The position numbers and the translations under genes were made by a program. From Bin80 sp964503085 (GTDB lineage: Bacteria; Bacteroidota; Rhodothermia; Rhodothermales; Bin80): a stretch of 64,000 nucleotides of DNA. A model generated the notes under the pieces. It ran no database searches. It saw only the letters and a program-made list of their open reading frames with translations, and was not told the DNA's origin. Position 1 is the stretch's first letter. Each line of letters opens with the position of its first letter. The stretch is from assembly GCA_964503085.1 (NCBI GenBank), contig CAZCYQ010000001.1, positions 1 to 64,000 on the forward strand, written 5' to 3'. Positions 8,203 to 18,295 of the stretch are shown here, piece after piece.

Positions 8203-8750
8203 AATGTTAGGAACAATAACTAAACTGTAACAAGCTAATCATTTTTGTTGGTTGGTGCCATCTTTGGCTTAGGTTGGTGCATGATTTGCAGCGTCGCTTG
8301 TCAGGCGCCATACTGACGCTCGTTGAGTTCGTTACGGGCTTGTCCAATAACTCAGACGTTTGGCGCGCGGGTTTTTGGGATGTTTTGAGTCAGTCACGAT
8401 GCCCAATAGTCTCTCGGATAAATTTTCTATCCTTGCGGCAGTCCAAGACCTTCCATTAGGGTTTTCCACAGGGGTTTTTTGTCAGATGGACTTCTTGCTT
8501 CAAGTGTTCACGGACTACCACATCAGTCACATATCCAGGGCGAATTCAAACCAACCCTGCGGTGTAGTTTTGCACTCCCTTCTTTGCGGTCTTGGTAACC
8601 GGTTGATATGATAATTAGGTTGCCGAGATTGCCCACAATGCACATGTGCCGACCAAGTGGACCACTGATTCGTTTGGAAGAAATGTTGAGTCTATAACTT
8701 GCCGTTCCACACAAAAAACGTGTAGGTGACCGAGTTTACGACTACATCAA
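8203..8750. other. Gene-free stretch of about 550 bp
   Basis: It contains the promoter side of the leftward TIM-barrel operon. Short open frames on both strands lack good starts and any recognisable motif. Base composition is lower in GC than the flanking genes. No repeat, tRNA or transposase relic was recognised. Confidence 0.35.
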
Positions 8751-9617
8751 TCACACCATGCAGGGCGCTGTCTTTCCTCCCTGCTTTTGGCAAAGCACCG
8801 CATGGTGGGCATGATACAACCTCGTCCACATGCGAGATGTACTTATTGGCAAGTAATGCTCTGTAAGTACTTTGCCGAAGTAGCGCAACAGGCCCTGTTC
8901 GCCATAAGCAAACTGCAGCGTTTTCTTGTCGAGGGATGGCGCATAGACTCGCTCATCAACGACTGTGTACGGCATAGCCATGATAAGCGAAAGAAAGCTA
9001 CGGCGCGTAAAAAACTGCACATGCCCTGCCGGATTTTTGCTGCGATCTTTCAGGAGAGCTTTAACTCGTCCAAAAAACAGATCTTCCAGGGGTACTTCCG
9101 CGACCAGATAATCAAATTGGAACTGTCGGCCTATAGCTTGCAAAAACGACACAGGGTCCTCAAGATGCTCAATAACGTGACTACAGATAACAACATCGAA
9201 TGAGTCCCTGTCGAACACGTTAGTGGTTTCCATCACGTCAGCTACCGTGCACTGGATATTTGGGAATGCGGTTTCCAGATGGGCAATTGCCGTTGATGAA
9301 TAATCAATGCCATAGTAGTGCTGGGCTATTCCTCTCTGTTGCAACTCACCTATGACGGCGCCAGTACCACAACCAAATTCCAAAACAGACTCTGGCTTTA
9401 TCCTATTTCCACGGAGAAGTTGTTCTACCGAGTCTGCTTTTTGCCCGGCACTTCTACGTAGCCACTCCGCTTGCCGTTCTAAGGCATCTGAGTAGACAGC
9501 TGCGTAGTGATCTCTACCACTTCTCCCAGAGTCCAGCGCAACTGGTTTCTCAGCACTCATCGAGCCGTTTTGCTTAGCCATATTTGATAGCCATCTGCGA
9601 AAGAGTTTGACGCACAC
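8751..9617 (-). CDS. Class I SAM-dependent methyltransferase
   Basis: 288 residues from a GTG start; an internal ATG at 9581 (MAKQNGSMSAEK) is an equally possible start. The SAM-binding motif I is clear (VLEFGCGTGAVIGEL), followed by an acidic motif II region (YYGIDYSSTAIAHLE) and VVICSHVIEHLEDPVSFL, typical of small-molecule methyltransferases of the methyltransf_11/25 type. The substrate is unknown. It stands alone between two gene-poor stretches, and its codon use appears more AT-rich than that of the neighbouring housekeeping genes, so horizontal acquisition is possible. Confidence 0.8.
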   Translation of the reverse strand: MCVKLFRRWLSNMAKQNGSMSAEKPVALDSGRSGRDHYAAVYSDALERQAEWLRRSAGQKADSVEQLLRGNRIKPESVLEFGCGTGAVIGELQQRGIAQHYYGIDYSSTAIAHLETAFPNIQCTVADVMETTNVFDRDSFDVVICSHVIEHLEDPVSFLQAIGRQFQFDYLVAEVPLEDLFFGRVKALLKDRSKNPAGHVQFFTRRSFLSLIMAMPYTVVDERVYAPSLDKKTLQFAYGEQGLLRYFGKVLTEHYLPISTSRMWTRLYHAHHAVLCQKQGGKTAPCMV

Positions 9618-9872
9618 GCACCTGCATTGCCATTCTCGATAGCGATTGACGAATTCTCTAGAGTGGTATAAAAGGAAATAAAGCTACTTGGTCAATACCA
9701 TCATGATTTCCTTGTCTTTACACGGAGACACGAGAAGATGTGTATTCTGTCAAATGATTCCGGTTTGAAAATACTGAAACGTCTCCAACTATTCACGACA
9801 TAAAAGCACCAAAGGGTGTCAGAAGGACTACAATTAGGAGACAAATCCTGTTTTTTGTCTCAATTATCTTGA

Positions 9873-11060
9873 TCATCTGAAAATTCGGCTCCGGTCAAGA
9901 ATATCAATCTTTGGAAAGGAAAAGCCCATGGCATACACATAATCTTTGTCCCAAGCCATTATGTGAGGAACGCGTCGCCACTGGGTAGTGTCCCCCAGAT
10001 AATGTGGCCCTAAATACGCTCCCTCCCCAGACACTACTGGCACACTGAAATAGTGGCGAGTCATCTCGTCCGCCGGGCCTGGGCCATCATCGCCGGGGCG
10101 AGCAGCAGTATTATAGCTAACCACAAAAGCATCAGAAAACGCGTCTGTCGCTATCATCAGAAACGAACTTTCACCAGCTTGTTGCTCTGGATATAATATT
10201 GAGGGGCGCGTCGTCTCTATCATATACATTGGATTTTGGTCTGGAAATGTAACGCTCCATAAGAGTGATCCTAATTCATCATATCCTTTGAGTACAGGAA
10301 CAGGCACATTTGCGTAAGCAACGATTCGGTTTTTTTCATTGCATGCTAAGCTGCCATGATCTGACAAGATTTGTCGAGTAAACGGATGGTCCGCAAGGTA
10401 AGGTTGCCCAAAAGATGTGACGTATTCACCGGCATAGGTCAGCTTATGGATAACCTGATCCAGCTCCTTTGAGTATCCAGTAAGGTAAACATATCCTCCC
10501 ATCAAACAAATATCTGAAGCCCCATAGCCGGAAGTAAAAAACGCGTGTTCCAACTCGTACAAATCTTCTGCATTCTTGTGAAAAACTTGGATTCTGTATC
10601 CACTCTGATCCGCCACAAAAATTTGACCAGCATCCCCCGTTGCTGCCATCCCTTTAACATTAGTAAATTCGCCCGGCCCAACACCAGGTGAGCCGACGAT
10701 CTGCTTCAGCGAACCGTGGTGATCGTAGACTCGCACCTCTCCATATTCGCCATCCAAGTATAAAAGCGTGCCGTCAGTGACTGCCATAGAATTAATGGAG
10801 CCAATCATTTCATGGTAGTCTCCTTCTAGAACCCCAATGCTATACACTTTCGTTTGCAAGAAATCAGCTTCGTTTACCAATTGCAGAGTCCCCATCGTTG
10901 TATCCTCCCTTAGAGCATGCCGCTCATTGGTAATCTGGGGAATATTCTCCTCTGTAGGATGAAGCCGACCATCGCGACCACAGGAAGCCAATAACGCAAG
11001 ACTGACTAAAATCACCACGACCATATTAGCCCGGCAGACATATCTTAAACCCGCAGACAT
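9873..11060 (-). CDS. Six-bladed beta-propeller lipoprotein
   Basis: 395 residues with a lipoprotein signal (VILVSLALLASC, Cys27). Propeller-type repeats include YLDGEYGEVRVYDHHGSL, GSPGVGPGEFTNVKGMAA (the GxGPGEF turn shared with the protein at 840-1874) and IFVADQSGYRIQVF. It is probably anchored in the outer membrane facing the periplasm. Unlike the other two relatives in this window it has no overlapping peptide or thiol-protein partner: the 255 bp downstream and the 259 bp upstream contain no Cys-rich frame I can find. The ligand is unknown. Confidence 0.72.
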   Translation of the reverse strand: MSAGLRYVCRANMVVVILVSLALLASCGRDGRLHPTEENIPQITNERHALREDTTMGTLQLVNEADFLQTKVYSIGVLEGDYHEMIGSINSMAVTDGTLLYLDGEYGEVRVYDHHGSLKQIVGSPGVGPGEFTNVKGMAATGDAGQIFVADQSGYRIQVFHKNAEDLYELEHAFFTSGYGASDICLMGGYVYLTGYSKELDQVIHKLTYAGEYVTSFGQPYLADHPFTRQILSDHGSLACNEKNRIVAYANVPVPVLKGYDELGSLLWSVTFPDQNPMYMIETTRPSILYPEQQAGESSFLMIATDAFSDAFVVSYNTAARPGDDGPGPADEMTRHYFSVPVVSGEGAYLGPHYLGDTTQWRRVPHIMAWDKDYVYAMGFSFPKIDILDRSRIFR

Positions 11061-11319
11061 GGCACCGCAGTGTGAAGTGTTTTACTGTATCGGATGTTGT
11101 TCATCGTACTTCAGCTTTCGCATGTATGTCTGCTCTGAACTTCGAGAGTTTTTCCGAGGTGAGGAGTCTACGTTGAATGTCACTAAAAACCATGTTTTGG
11201 AGAGTTGGACACCAAACACCCCTATACGACACTACGGTAAAACTCCTGGAATGTTAGCAGTGAAGAGCAGGATAACGAGTGGTTTGTTATATTCGGGGAC
11301 CAATAAAGCAATAAATTCC

Positions 11320-12636
11320 ATGTCCGTTAGCCGACGCAGTTTTCTAAAGGGTTTGAGCGCTGCTGCTGCACTCCCCATCATTGTACCCGCATCTGCACTT
11401 GGGCGGGATAATCGACCCGCTCCCAGCGACAGGGTCACTATGGGGTTCATCGGCATGGGGAGTATGGGAATGAATAATCTGCGGGGGTTTATTGAAAAAC
11501 CGGATGTGCAGGTATTGGCCGTGTGTGATGTGAACAAATCCGGAGATAATTATGCGGGGCGTGGACTAAAAGGACGGGAGCCATCACGTCAGTTCGTTGA
11601 TTCTACGTACGCAGAAAATAGCGGTACGAGCAGCTATACGGGCTGTGACGGTTACACATTTTTCTGGCAGGTCCTAGAGCGAGACGATATTGATGCCGTG
11701 TGCCTGGCACTGCCGGATCATTGGCACGCGTATATGGCGGTGGCGGCTGCCAAAGCCGGTAAGGATATGTATAGTGAGAAGCCCCTGGCGCGAACTATCA
11801 GCGAGGGCAGGGCAATGGTTAATGCTGTACGGAAATACAATCGCGTATTTCAGAATGGAAGTCAGCAACGTTCAGGTGGACAGTTCAGGCATGCATGTGA
11901 GTTGGCCCGCAACGGTTACGTTGGTGAGATTCAGAAGGTCTATGCCCAAGTGGGTGGTATTTCCCGTTCGTTCCCACACGGGGAGGAGCCTATCCCGGAT
12001 GGGTTCCTTTATGAGTTATGGCTGGGTAATGCTCCGTCGGCGCCTTATCACAGCAAGCGTGTGAGTGGGGGATACAATACTGAGGAGGGAGCTTGGCGGG
12101 CGTGGATACCGTATTCGGCAGGGCATGTAGCGGACTGGGGAGCGCACAACTTTGACATTGCTCTCTGGGGATTGGGACTCGATGGCTCCGCCCCAACTCA
12201 AATTGTACATGCCTCCGACGCAGAAGAGGACGAGGTTACTTTGATGTATGCCGACAACCCTCCGATAATAAAGAAGAAGGGACCGCATGAAGGGATGATC
12301 CAGTTTATTGGTACGGAGGGTTGGGTTGGTGTCAGCCGTGGTGATATTTGGGCTTCCGACGAGGCCCTGCTCTCAGTTGCTATGAAACCCAGCGATACAC
12401 ATCTGTATCGCAGTGATGATCATCGCCGAGACTTTCTCAACTGTGTAAAAACACGTAGCAGGCCAATCTGTGATGTTGAGATCGGCCACAGCTCGCTGGT
12501 AGCCTGCCTGACGAGTGAGATTTGTATGCGTCTGGAGCGGACTCTGGAATTCAATCCGAAGAAGGAGAAATACACAGGAGACCAAGAAGCAAATGCGCTC
12601 GTAACCAGGAGTATGCGAGGTCCCTGGAAGCTCTAA
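11320..12636 (+). CDS. Tat-exported Gfo/Idh/MocA-family oxidoreductase
   Basis: I set the start at the ATG at 11320 because it opens a twin-arginine signal (MSVSRRSFLKGLSAAAALP); the open frame upstream to 11059 is unrelated in character. 438 residues. The Rossmann fold follows the signal (VTMGFIGMGSMGMNNLRG, then VLAVCDVN), with DAVCLALPDHWHAYMAVAAAKAGKDMYSEKPLA as the cofactor/substrate segment containing the conserved EKP. Exported members of this family act on sugars or glycosides using tightly bound NAD(P). Together with the adjacent sulfatase it suggests periplasmic attack on sulfated or amino sugars, which is inference. Confidence 0.85.
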   Translation: MSVSRRSFLKGLSAAAALPIIVPASALGRDNRPAPSDRVTMGFIGMGSMGMNNLRGFIEKPDVQVLAVCDVNKSGDNYAGRGLKGREPSRQFVDSTYAENSGTSSYTGCDGYTFFWQVLERDDIDAVCLALPDHWHAYMAVAAAKAGKDMYSEKPLARTISEGRAMVNAVRKYNRVFQNGSQQRSGGQFRHACELARNGYVGEIQKVYAQVGGISRSFPHGEEPIPDGFLYELWLGNAPSAPYHSKRVSGGYNTEEGAWRAWIPYSAGHVADWGAHNFDIALWGLGLDGSAPTQIVHASDAEEDEVTLMYADNPPIIKKKGPHEGMIQFIGTEGWVGVSRGDIWASDEALLSVAMKPSDTHLYRSDDHRRDFLNCVKTRSRPICDVEIGHSSLVACLTSEICMRLERTLEFNPKKEKYTGDQEANALVTRSMRGPWKL

Positions 12637-12644
12637 GTCTCGGA

Positions 12645-13970
12645 CTACTGCCAGGGCACGCTGCCGGCGTCCTGTACATGTTGTCGCAGTGCAGCGGCAA
12701 GCCTTCGAAAAACGTCAGGTTCAGCTGAGGACAGGTCTGTTGTCTCAAGCGGGTCCTGCTCGAGATTGTATAGCTCTAATGGAGCGTAAGGGCTGTTCTG
12801 AAGCAGTTTCCAGGGCCCCTGCCGGACCGCTTCAATCGTTTTTCCGCCAAAGCGTAGGCCTCCCTCTCGTCTGGAGAAAAACAGGAGACGGTTGGGGTCA
12901 GGATCCGGGCCCCCCAGAACCGAGTCGAGAAAGCTGGTACCGTCAATAATCTGCGTGATCCTCGCTCGGGCTGCCTCAAGAAGCGTCGGGTAAATATCCA
13001 TTGTGGTCAGGACGGCATCGCTGGAAGTGCCAGGTGCAATATTTCCCGGCCAGGAGGCAATTGCAGGCACTCGTATGCCGCCTTCATATACGGTTCCCTT
13101 TCCGTCGCGCAATGGACCATTACGCGCGCCGACATTGAGTTGTCCGCCGTTATCACTGACAAAAATCACAAGCGTGTTATCATGGAATCCATTCTCTTTT
13201 AGGGCATTCATTACCTTGCCGATTCCGTGATCCATATGTTCAATCAGCGCTACGAGTTTAGCTCGCGCTTCGTCGATATTACCTTCCCGCTGCTGCACTT
13301 TGGTAACCCATTCCTCAGGTGGTTGAATGGGGGTATGGGGGGCGTTGTAAGCCAGATAGAGGAAGAATGGTGCTGTAGAGACGGTCCGACCTTTTAAATA
13401 GTTCACCGCCCAATCTGTGAACAGATCTGTGGCATGCCCTTCAGGATGGATGACCTCCTCACCCCGGCGCATGTAATTAATCCCGTGACGCCGATGGTTG
13501 TAGTAATCGTCCATCATATCACCCAGGAAGCCCTCAAAATAGTCAAATCCTCGATCCATCGGCCGTTGAGGTGCATTGAGGCCCAGATGCCATTTGCCCA
13601 CCATTGCAGTATGATATCCACGACTCCGAAGTTTTTCTGGCAGTAGTTCGATATTCTGCGCGAGATTCCCCCAGTTGTTGGAGGCATGTGTGCGGATGAC
13701 ACCGGGAACGCCTGCCAAAGGAGGATAGCGACCGGACAGCAAGGAGGCTCTTGTCGGCGAGCAGACGGGCGAGTTAGCGTAGAACTGTGTGAATCGAATG
13801 CCAGAGGCGGCAAGGCTGTCAAGGGCGGGTGAGTGTAGATCTTCTGCCCCATAGCTTGAGAGGTCTCCGTACCCGAGGTCGTCAGCTACAATGAGGACAA
13901 TATTGGGTTGTTGCGCACTGGCTACTGCGCCCCAAAGAAATAGCAATATCAGCAACGAAATTCTTCGCAT
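12645..13970 (-). CDS. Secreted sulfatase (arylsulfatase family)
   Basis: 441 residues from the ATG at 13970, which begins a signal peptide (MRRISLLILLFLWGAVASAQ); a longer frame to 14204 has no signal. The N-terminal metal site is PNIVLIVADDLGYGDLSSYG (Asp pair). The active-site motif is SPVCSPTRASLLSGRYP, whose Cys in C-x-P-x-R is converted to formylglycine by an anaerobic maturase or FGE acting in trans. GKWHLG and VSDNGGQ supply further catalytic residues. It hydrolyses sulfate esters in the periplasm, probably from polysaccharides. No maturase lies in this window. It is convergent with the oxidoreductase gene. Confidence 0.9.
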   Translation of the reverse strand: MRRISLLILLFLWGAVASAQQPNIVLIVADDLGYGDLSSYGAEDLHSPALDSLAASGIRFTQFYANSPVCSPTRASLLSGRYPPLAGVPGVIRTHASNNWGNLAQNIELLPEKLRSRGYHTAMVGKWHLGLNAPQRPMDRGFDYFEGFLGDMMDDYYNHRRHGINYMRRGEEVIHPEGHATDLFTDWAVNYLKGRTVSTAPFFLYLAYNAPHTPIQPPEEWVTKVQQREGNIDEARAKLVALIEHMDHGIGKVMNALKENGFHDNTLVIFVSDNGGQLNVGARNGPLRDGKGTVYEGGIRVPAIASWPGNIAPGTSSDAVLTTMDIYPTLLEAARARITQIIDGTSFLDSVLGGPDPDPNRLLFFSRREGGLRFGGKTIEAVRQGPWKLLQNSPYAPLELYNLEQDPLETTDLSSAEPDVFRRLAAALRQHVQDAGSVPWQ

Positions 13971-14043
13971 CTTTAGGCGATCGAGTGAAAAATTGGAACA
14001 TAAAACTCCGCGAATGAACACGCAGTACGCCACAATATAACGT

Positions 14044-15135
14044 CTAGGCGTTCCGGGCACGGTCCCAGCCCGCTGATATCTCCTCCTCGGAGACCTTGTC
14101 CGTAACATATGCGCTGCCGATTCTACGCAACAGCACCAAACGCAAACGCCCCGCCTGCACCTTCTTGTCAAAGTACATCGTTTGGGTGAGTGTTTTTGGA
14201 TCAAGATCCTTGATTGAGTTCCTCACAGGGAGTCGTTTCAGGAGGGAGTCTATGGTGGTGTATGGCAGATTTGGGTTGAGGAGGACGGAGACTTTTAGCG
14301 CAGCGCGCATTCCTACTGCTACGGCTTCTCCATGCGTGAATTGGCCGTATCCTGCAATACGTTCAATAGCGTGGCCAAAGGTATGTCCGAAGTTCAGGAT
14401 CGCTCGCAGGGATGTTTCACGTTCATCTTCGCTGACGACCTTGGCCTTTATGGCTGCAGCCTGCATGACCATACGTCGAACCGTATCGTGATCCCGGCGA
14501 AGGATCCGGTCCCAGTTGGCGGACAGATCGTGGGCGAAATCTGCGTCTGCAATCAGACCGTGCTTGACTACCTCGGCGAGTCCGCTGGTCCACTCAAGTT
14601 CGGGGAGGCTCTGTAGCGCATCCAGGTCGGCACAAACCAGTTTCGGCTGATAAAAGGCACCGACCAGGTTCTTGCCCACGGTGTGATTGATGCCCGTCTT
14701 TCCTCCGATGGAGCTATCAACTTGGGCGATTAGCGAAGTTGGCAGGTGCACGAGTGGCAGGCCACGAAGCAGGGTTGCCGCTGCAAAGCCGGCCAGATCA
14801 CCGATGACGCCTCCTCCCAGCGCAAGGACAGGGGTCAGTCGATCAATACCTGCCTCCAAGGCATGATCATAGATCTGTTGTAGCATTTCAGGTGCCTTGG
14901 ATCTTTCACCTGCAGGTAAAATGAGTCCCGGAAGAGGACTCCATCCGGCCTTCGAAAGGTATCCCTTGAGTGTTTCCAGATAGAGATCTGCCACATTGGT
15001 ATCGGTTACAATGAGGCAGGAACCTTTGCGTAGCCCGGCAGCAGCAAGCAGTTGAGGGACTGCCCGAAATGGAGCAAAGTGGATGGCATAGGACCGTCCA
15101 CCGCTCAGTTCGATGTGCACAACGTCCTGGGCCAT
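14044..15135 (-). CDS. aroB: 3-dehydroquinate synthase
   Basis: 363 residues starting at the ATG at 15135 (MAQDVVHIEL); an upstream in-frame start at 15198 would run through the hairpin after htrA and is unlikely. It converts DAHP to 3-dehydroquinate, the second step of the shikimate pathway, using NAD and a divalent metal. Visible signatures: ALGGGVIGDLAGFAAATLLRG (NAD site), PTSLIAQVDSSIGGKTGIN, and the metal-binding residues in SGLAEVVKHGLI and ILNFGHTFGHAIE. It follows htrA on the same strand but is separated from it by a strong hairpin, so it probably has its own promoter. Confidence 0.95.
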   Translation of the reverse strand: MAQDVVHIELSGGRSYAIHFAPFRAVPQLLAAAGLRKGSCLIVTDTNVADLYLETLKGYLSKAGWSPLPGLILPAGERSKAPEMLQQIYDHALEAGIDRLTPVLALGGGVIGDLAGFAAATLLRGLPLVHLPTSLIAQVDSSIGGKTGINHTVGKNLVGAFYQPKLVCADLDALQSLPELEWTSGLAEVVKHGLIADADFAHDLSANWDRILRRDHDTVRRMVMQAAAIKAKVVSEDERETSLRAILNFGHTFGHAIERIAGYGQFTHGEAVAVGMRAALKVSVLLNPNLPYTTIDSLLKRLPVRNSIKDLDPKTLTQTMYFDKKVQAGRLRLVLLRRIGSAYVTDKVSEEEISAGWDRARNA

Positions 15136-15151
15136 AGAATATGATACGAAT

Positions 15152-15188
15152 ACGTTGGAGGGGGCCGCATATACGCCCCCTCCAACGT
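15152..15188 (-). terminator. Strong hairpin just downstream of htrA
   Basis: Perfect 14-bp inverted repeat: ACGTTGGAGGGGGC at 15152-15165 and its complement at 15175-15188, loop of 9 nt. It begins 7 nt after the htrA stop. No good U-run follows on the minus strand, so it could stop transcription or protect the htrA mRNA 3' end. Confidence 0.6.
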
Positions 15189-15194
15189 TGCAAC

Positions 15195-16745
15195 TCACTC
15201 AGGTTTGGTAAGAGCAGTCATAAGTGGGAGAAATTCGCCGGTTGTCGGACTTGTGCGTTGATAGCGCAAAATCTTGACCAGAAAGACATCTCCCGGAGCA
15301 ATGTCCCTGTAAATGCGCCTGAAATCACCACGATCATCAACCGGTTCGCGGTTTATTTCAACGATGATATCATCAATCCTCAGGTCTGCTTCGTCATATG
15401 CTGCGCTACTTTCGTCAATAGCCTCGACCCAAACTCCTTCGATCTCCTCGGAGAAGTTGAAACGTTCCTGCAGTAATTCGAGGTCCAAGTTACGCAGCTG
15501 TAGCCCGAGTTCATCAAGGTTGTCCTGCTCTTCGTCTTTCTGGTCATTGGAATTCCTGTTCTGCGGACCTTGGTCAGGCAATTCACCCAGCAACACTTCG
15601 ATTTGTATGCGGTTATTTTCTCGAATAATATCAAGGAGGACCTGATCTCCAGGGGCTTTGTTGCCGATTATTGTGCGCAGAAGCAAGTAATCCTCTAATT
15701 CCACACCGTCTATTCCAGCAATGATATCTCCCGTACTGACACCGGCCTTATCGGCGGCACTGTTGTCGATCACCTGTCTAACCTGTGCAGAGCCGGGAGG
15801 GGCGTCCAATGCATTAGCCAGAGATCGTGAAACCCGATCGAAACTTATTCCCAGGAATCCTCGATCGACACGACCTTTATCGATGAGTTGCATTGCGACA
15901 TTATCAACGATGGAGACCGGGATTGCGAATCCAATCCCGGCGTTGGTGCCTGTGTGAGAGAGAATAGCTGAGTTTATGCCAATCAGTTGACCGTTCATAT
16001 TTACTAGCGGTCCACCTGAATTACCTCTATTGATGGCGGCGTCGGTTTGGATGAAGTCAGAGTACAGGTTGATCTGAGACAATCGTACACTGGTACGACC
16101 AATTGCACTCACGATGCCCGCAGTGACGGTATTGTCCAGTGCCGCATCCAGCGGTGATCCGAAGGCCATTACCCACTGTCCGACCTGCACATCACTTGGT
16201 GGCGCCAGTGTCACTGTGGGCAGGTCCGTTTCGTTAATTCTAATCACAGCCAGATCTGAGTTTTCATCTCGGCCTATGACTGTGGCGGTGAAGGTACGGC
16301 CGTCATGCAGCAGCACCTGCAATTTGTCTGCGCCCTCAATAACGTGATTATTGGTAACAATGTAGCCATCAGAGCGAATCAGGACACCGGAGCCCAAGCC
16401 TTGGCGAACTTGTGGGAAGTCGTTTGGCTGGGGATTTGCGAAAAATCGTTCCAATGGCGTTCTTTCCCATCCATCGGGGGTATCACTTAGCTCGATTCGC
16501 TCTGCCGACCGGACTTGAACTACAGCAGGGTTGACGGCGTCAGCCACGTTAATGAAAGCTTCCTCCCACTCCATGCGTGCAGCCGGTGAAGGGGCACGCA
16601 AGACTTTCGAGTTACTGGCCTGCGTATCTGTGCCTATACGATGCCCCTGATCAAACAGATTGGCACCCATGGTGGCAAACAGTACACCTGCAACAAAGAC
16701 GACTCCAAAGAGAGCGAGTGTTGAAAAAATCTGTGGTCTACTCAT
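15195..16745 (-). CDS. Periplasmic serine protease, HtrA/Deg family
   Basis: 516 residues. An N-terminal membrane anchor or uncleaved signal (LALFGVVFVAGVLFATMG) is followed by a trypsin-like domain with the catalytic triad His134 (TNNHVIEG), Asp164 (NSDLAVIRI) and Ser243 (RGNSGGPLV). Two PDZ domains follow (about 285-375 and 430-510), separated by an acidic, Asn/Gln-rich linker. Deg proteases degrade or refold damaged envelope proteins and are usually stress-induced. It lies upstream of aroB with a hairpin between them. Confidence 0.93.
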   Translation of the reverse strand: MSRPQIFSTLALFGVVFVAGVLFATMGANLFDQGHRIGTDTQASNSKVLRAPSPAARMEWEEAFINVADAVNPAVVQVRSAERIELSDTPDGWERTPLERFFANPQPNDFPQVRQGLGSGVLIRSDGYIVTNNHVIEGADKLQVLLHDGRTFTATVIGRDENSDLAVIRINETDLPTVTLAPPSDVQVGQWVMAFGSPLDAALDNTVTAGIVSAIGRTSVRLSQINLYSDFIQTDAAINRGNSGGPLVNMNGQLIGINSAILSHTGTNAGIGFAIPVSIVDNVAMQLIDKGRVDRGFLGISFDRVSRSLANALDAPPGSAQVRQVIDNSAADKAGVSTGDIIAGIDGVELEDYLLLRTIIGNKAPGDQVLLDIIRENNRIQIEVLLGELPDQGPQNRNSNDQKDEEQDNLDELGLQLRNLDLELLQERFNFSEEIEGVWVEAIDESSAAYDEADLRIDDIIVEINREPVDDRGDFRRIYRDIAPGDVFLVKILRYQRTSPTTGEFLPLMTALTKPE

Positions 16746-16809
16746 GAATGCAGGGTTTTATGATGTGTAATAGCTGGTGCAAACAACGCGCCAAAGCTAT
16801 CCGATAGTA

Positions 16810-18201
16810 TTATAGACTGCCAGGAATTCCTGGTTGTGTCATATTGCGCACGTCAAGTAGTTCATCAAGTGCCTTTTCGTCAAGTAGATTCATCTCGAGC
16901 ACGACCTCTCGTACGGTGCGCCCGGAGGCAGCAGCTTCCTTGGCAACCTTGGCGGACATGTCATAACCGATGGCACTGTTGAGTGCAGTTGCAAGTGAAG
17001 GATTTAGTTCCAGCAACTCCTGGCATCGTGCGCGGTTAGCCTCTAGCCCGGCGAGACACTTATCAACAAAAGCGTTGCTTGCACCCGCAAGCAGCTCAAT
17101 GCTTTCCAAAAGCGTTACCGCCATAACCGGCATCATCACATTGAGCTCCAGGTTTCCGTGTTGCCCGCAGACGGTGAGTGTTGTATGGTTTCCCATAACC
17201 CGGGCACAAACCATCATCATAGCTTCACAAAGAACGGGGTTAACCTTTCCGGGCATTATTGAGGAACCGGGTTGCAGAGGTTTGAGTGTGATTTCTGCAA
17301 TCCCGCTGGTAGGGCCGCTTGAGAGTATTCGGATGTCGTTTGCAATCTTCATCAGAGAGACGGCCACAGTATTGAGTGCGCCTGATGCTGAGACAACGGC
17401 ATCCCGTGCCGATTGTGCTTCAAAGTGATTCTCGGCTTCGCGGAAGGTCACTCCGGTGTGTTTGCTGATGTAGGCCAGTGTTCGTTGTGGGAATTCGAGA
17501 TGTCGGTTGATGCCTGAGCCCGTTGCAGTTCCTCCCAGAGGAACCTCGCCCAGTTCCGCCTGACCAACTCTGATACGACTGATCCCTCGCGTGATCTGCA
17601 TGGCATAGCCGCCGAACTCCTGTCCCATCGTGATTGGGGTCGCGTCCATGAGATGGGTGCGTGCACTTTTCACGATATCGTCAAAGGCGCGGCTTTTTTC
17701 TTGTAGTGCAAGCTCCAGTCGAAGCAGAGCTGGTAAGAGCTGATCCTCAATCATACACGCAGCAGCTATCTGCATGGAGGTCGGGATCACGTCGTTTGAG
17801 GACTGACAGAGATTAACCTGATCATTGGGGTGTACGCTCTGATCTTCCAGCATTCCGGTGGCCAGTCGCGCGATCACCTCATTTGCATTCATATTGCTTG
17901 AGGTGCCGCTACCAGTCTGATAGACATCAATTGGAAATTGATCATCCAGATCACCGGCTATTACAGCCTCTGCGGCATTTATGATTGCATCTGCCACGGA
18001 CTGATCCAGCATACCGGTGTCCGCATTTGCCATTGCAGCTGCACGTTTGATATGACCAAGCGCACGAATGAATGCACGGGGCATACGCTGCCCGCTGATT
18101 GGGAAATTGTCTACGGCACGTTGCGTCTGAGCTCCGTAAACAGCATCCGCCGGTACACGAACCTCACCTAATGAATCTTTTTCGATCCGGAAATCACGCA
18201 T
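16810..18201 (-). CDS. fumC: Class II fumarate hydratase
   Basis: 463 residues, the standard length. It interconverts fumarate and malate in the TCA cycle. Signatures: TGSGTSSNMNANEVIA, the B-site region TPITMGQEFGGYAMQ, and the superfamily signature GSSIMPGKVNPV with the catalytic-loop Ser. The C-terminal GYDMSAKVAKEA is typical of fumC rather than aspartase. It is divergent from panC, with 94 bp between starts, so the two share a promoter region. Confidence 0.95.
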   Translation of the reverse strand: MRDFRIEKDSLGEVRVPADAVYGAQTQRAVDNFPISGQRMPRAFIRALGHIKRAAAMANADTGMLDQSVADAIINAAEAVIAGDLDDQFPIDVYQTGSGTSSNMNANEVIARLATGMLEDQSVHPNDQVNLCQSSNDVIPTSMQIAAACMIEDQLLPALLRLELALQEKSRAFDDIVKSARTHLMDATPITMGQEFGGYAMQITRGISRIRVGQAELGEVPLGGTATGSGINRHLEFPQRTLAYISKHTGVTFREAENHFEAQSARDAVVSASGALNTVAVSLMKIANDIRILSSGPTSGIAEITLKPLQPGSSIMPGKVNPVLCEAMMMVCARVMGNHTTLTVCGQHGNLELNVMMPVMAVTLLESIELLAGASNAFVDKCLAGLEANRARCQELLELNPSLATALNSAIGYDMSAKVAKEAAASGRTVREVVLEMNLLDEKALDELLDVRNMTQPGIPGSL

Positions 18202-18295
18202 GAGTGGCTAAAATGATTGCGAACGAGTCTCAGTTAAACGAATTTTTCCCCGTATTGTTAAGGTGCTGTAAATTACGGCTAATTTTGCGTAGTCG

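Noticed and set aside
8203..8750. Possible decayed transposase in the gap before the methyltransferase
   Set aside because: Short frames gave no transposase motif and no terminal repeats were found.
11059..11319. 87-codon N-terminal extension of the Gfo/Idh oxidoreductase
   Set aside because: The Tat signal begins at 11320; the upstream codons are Cys-rich and unlike the family, and no export signal could function behind them.
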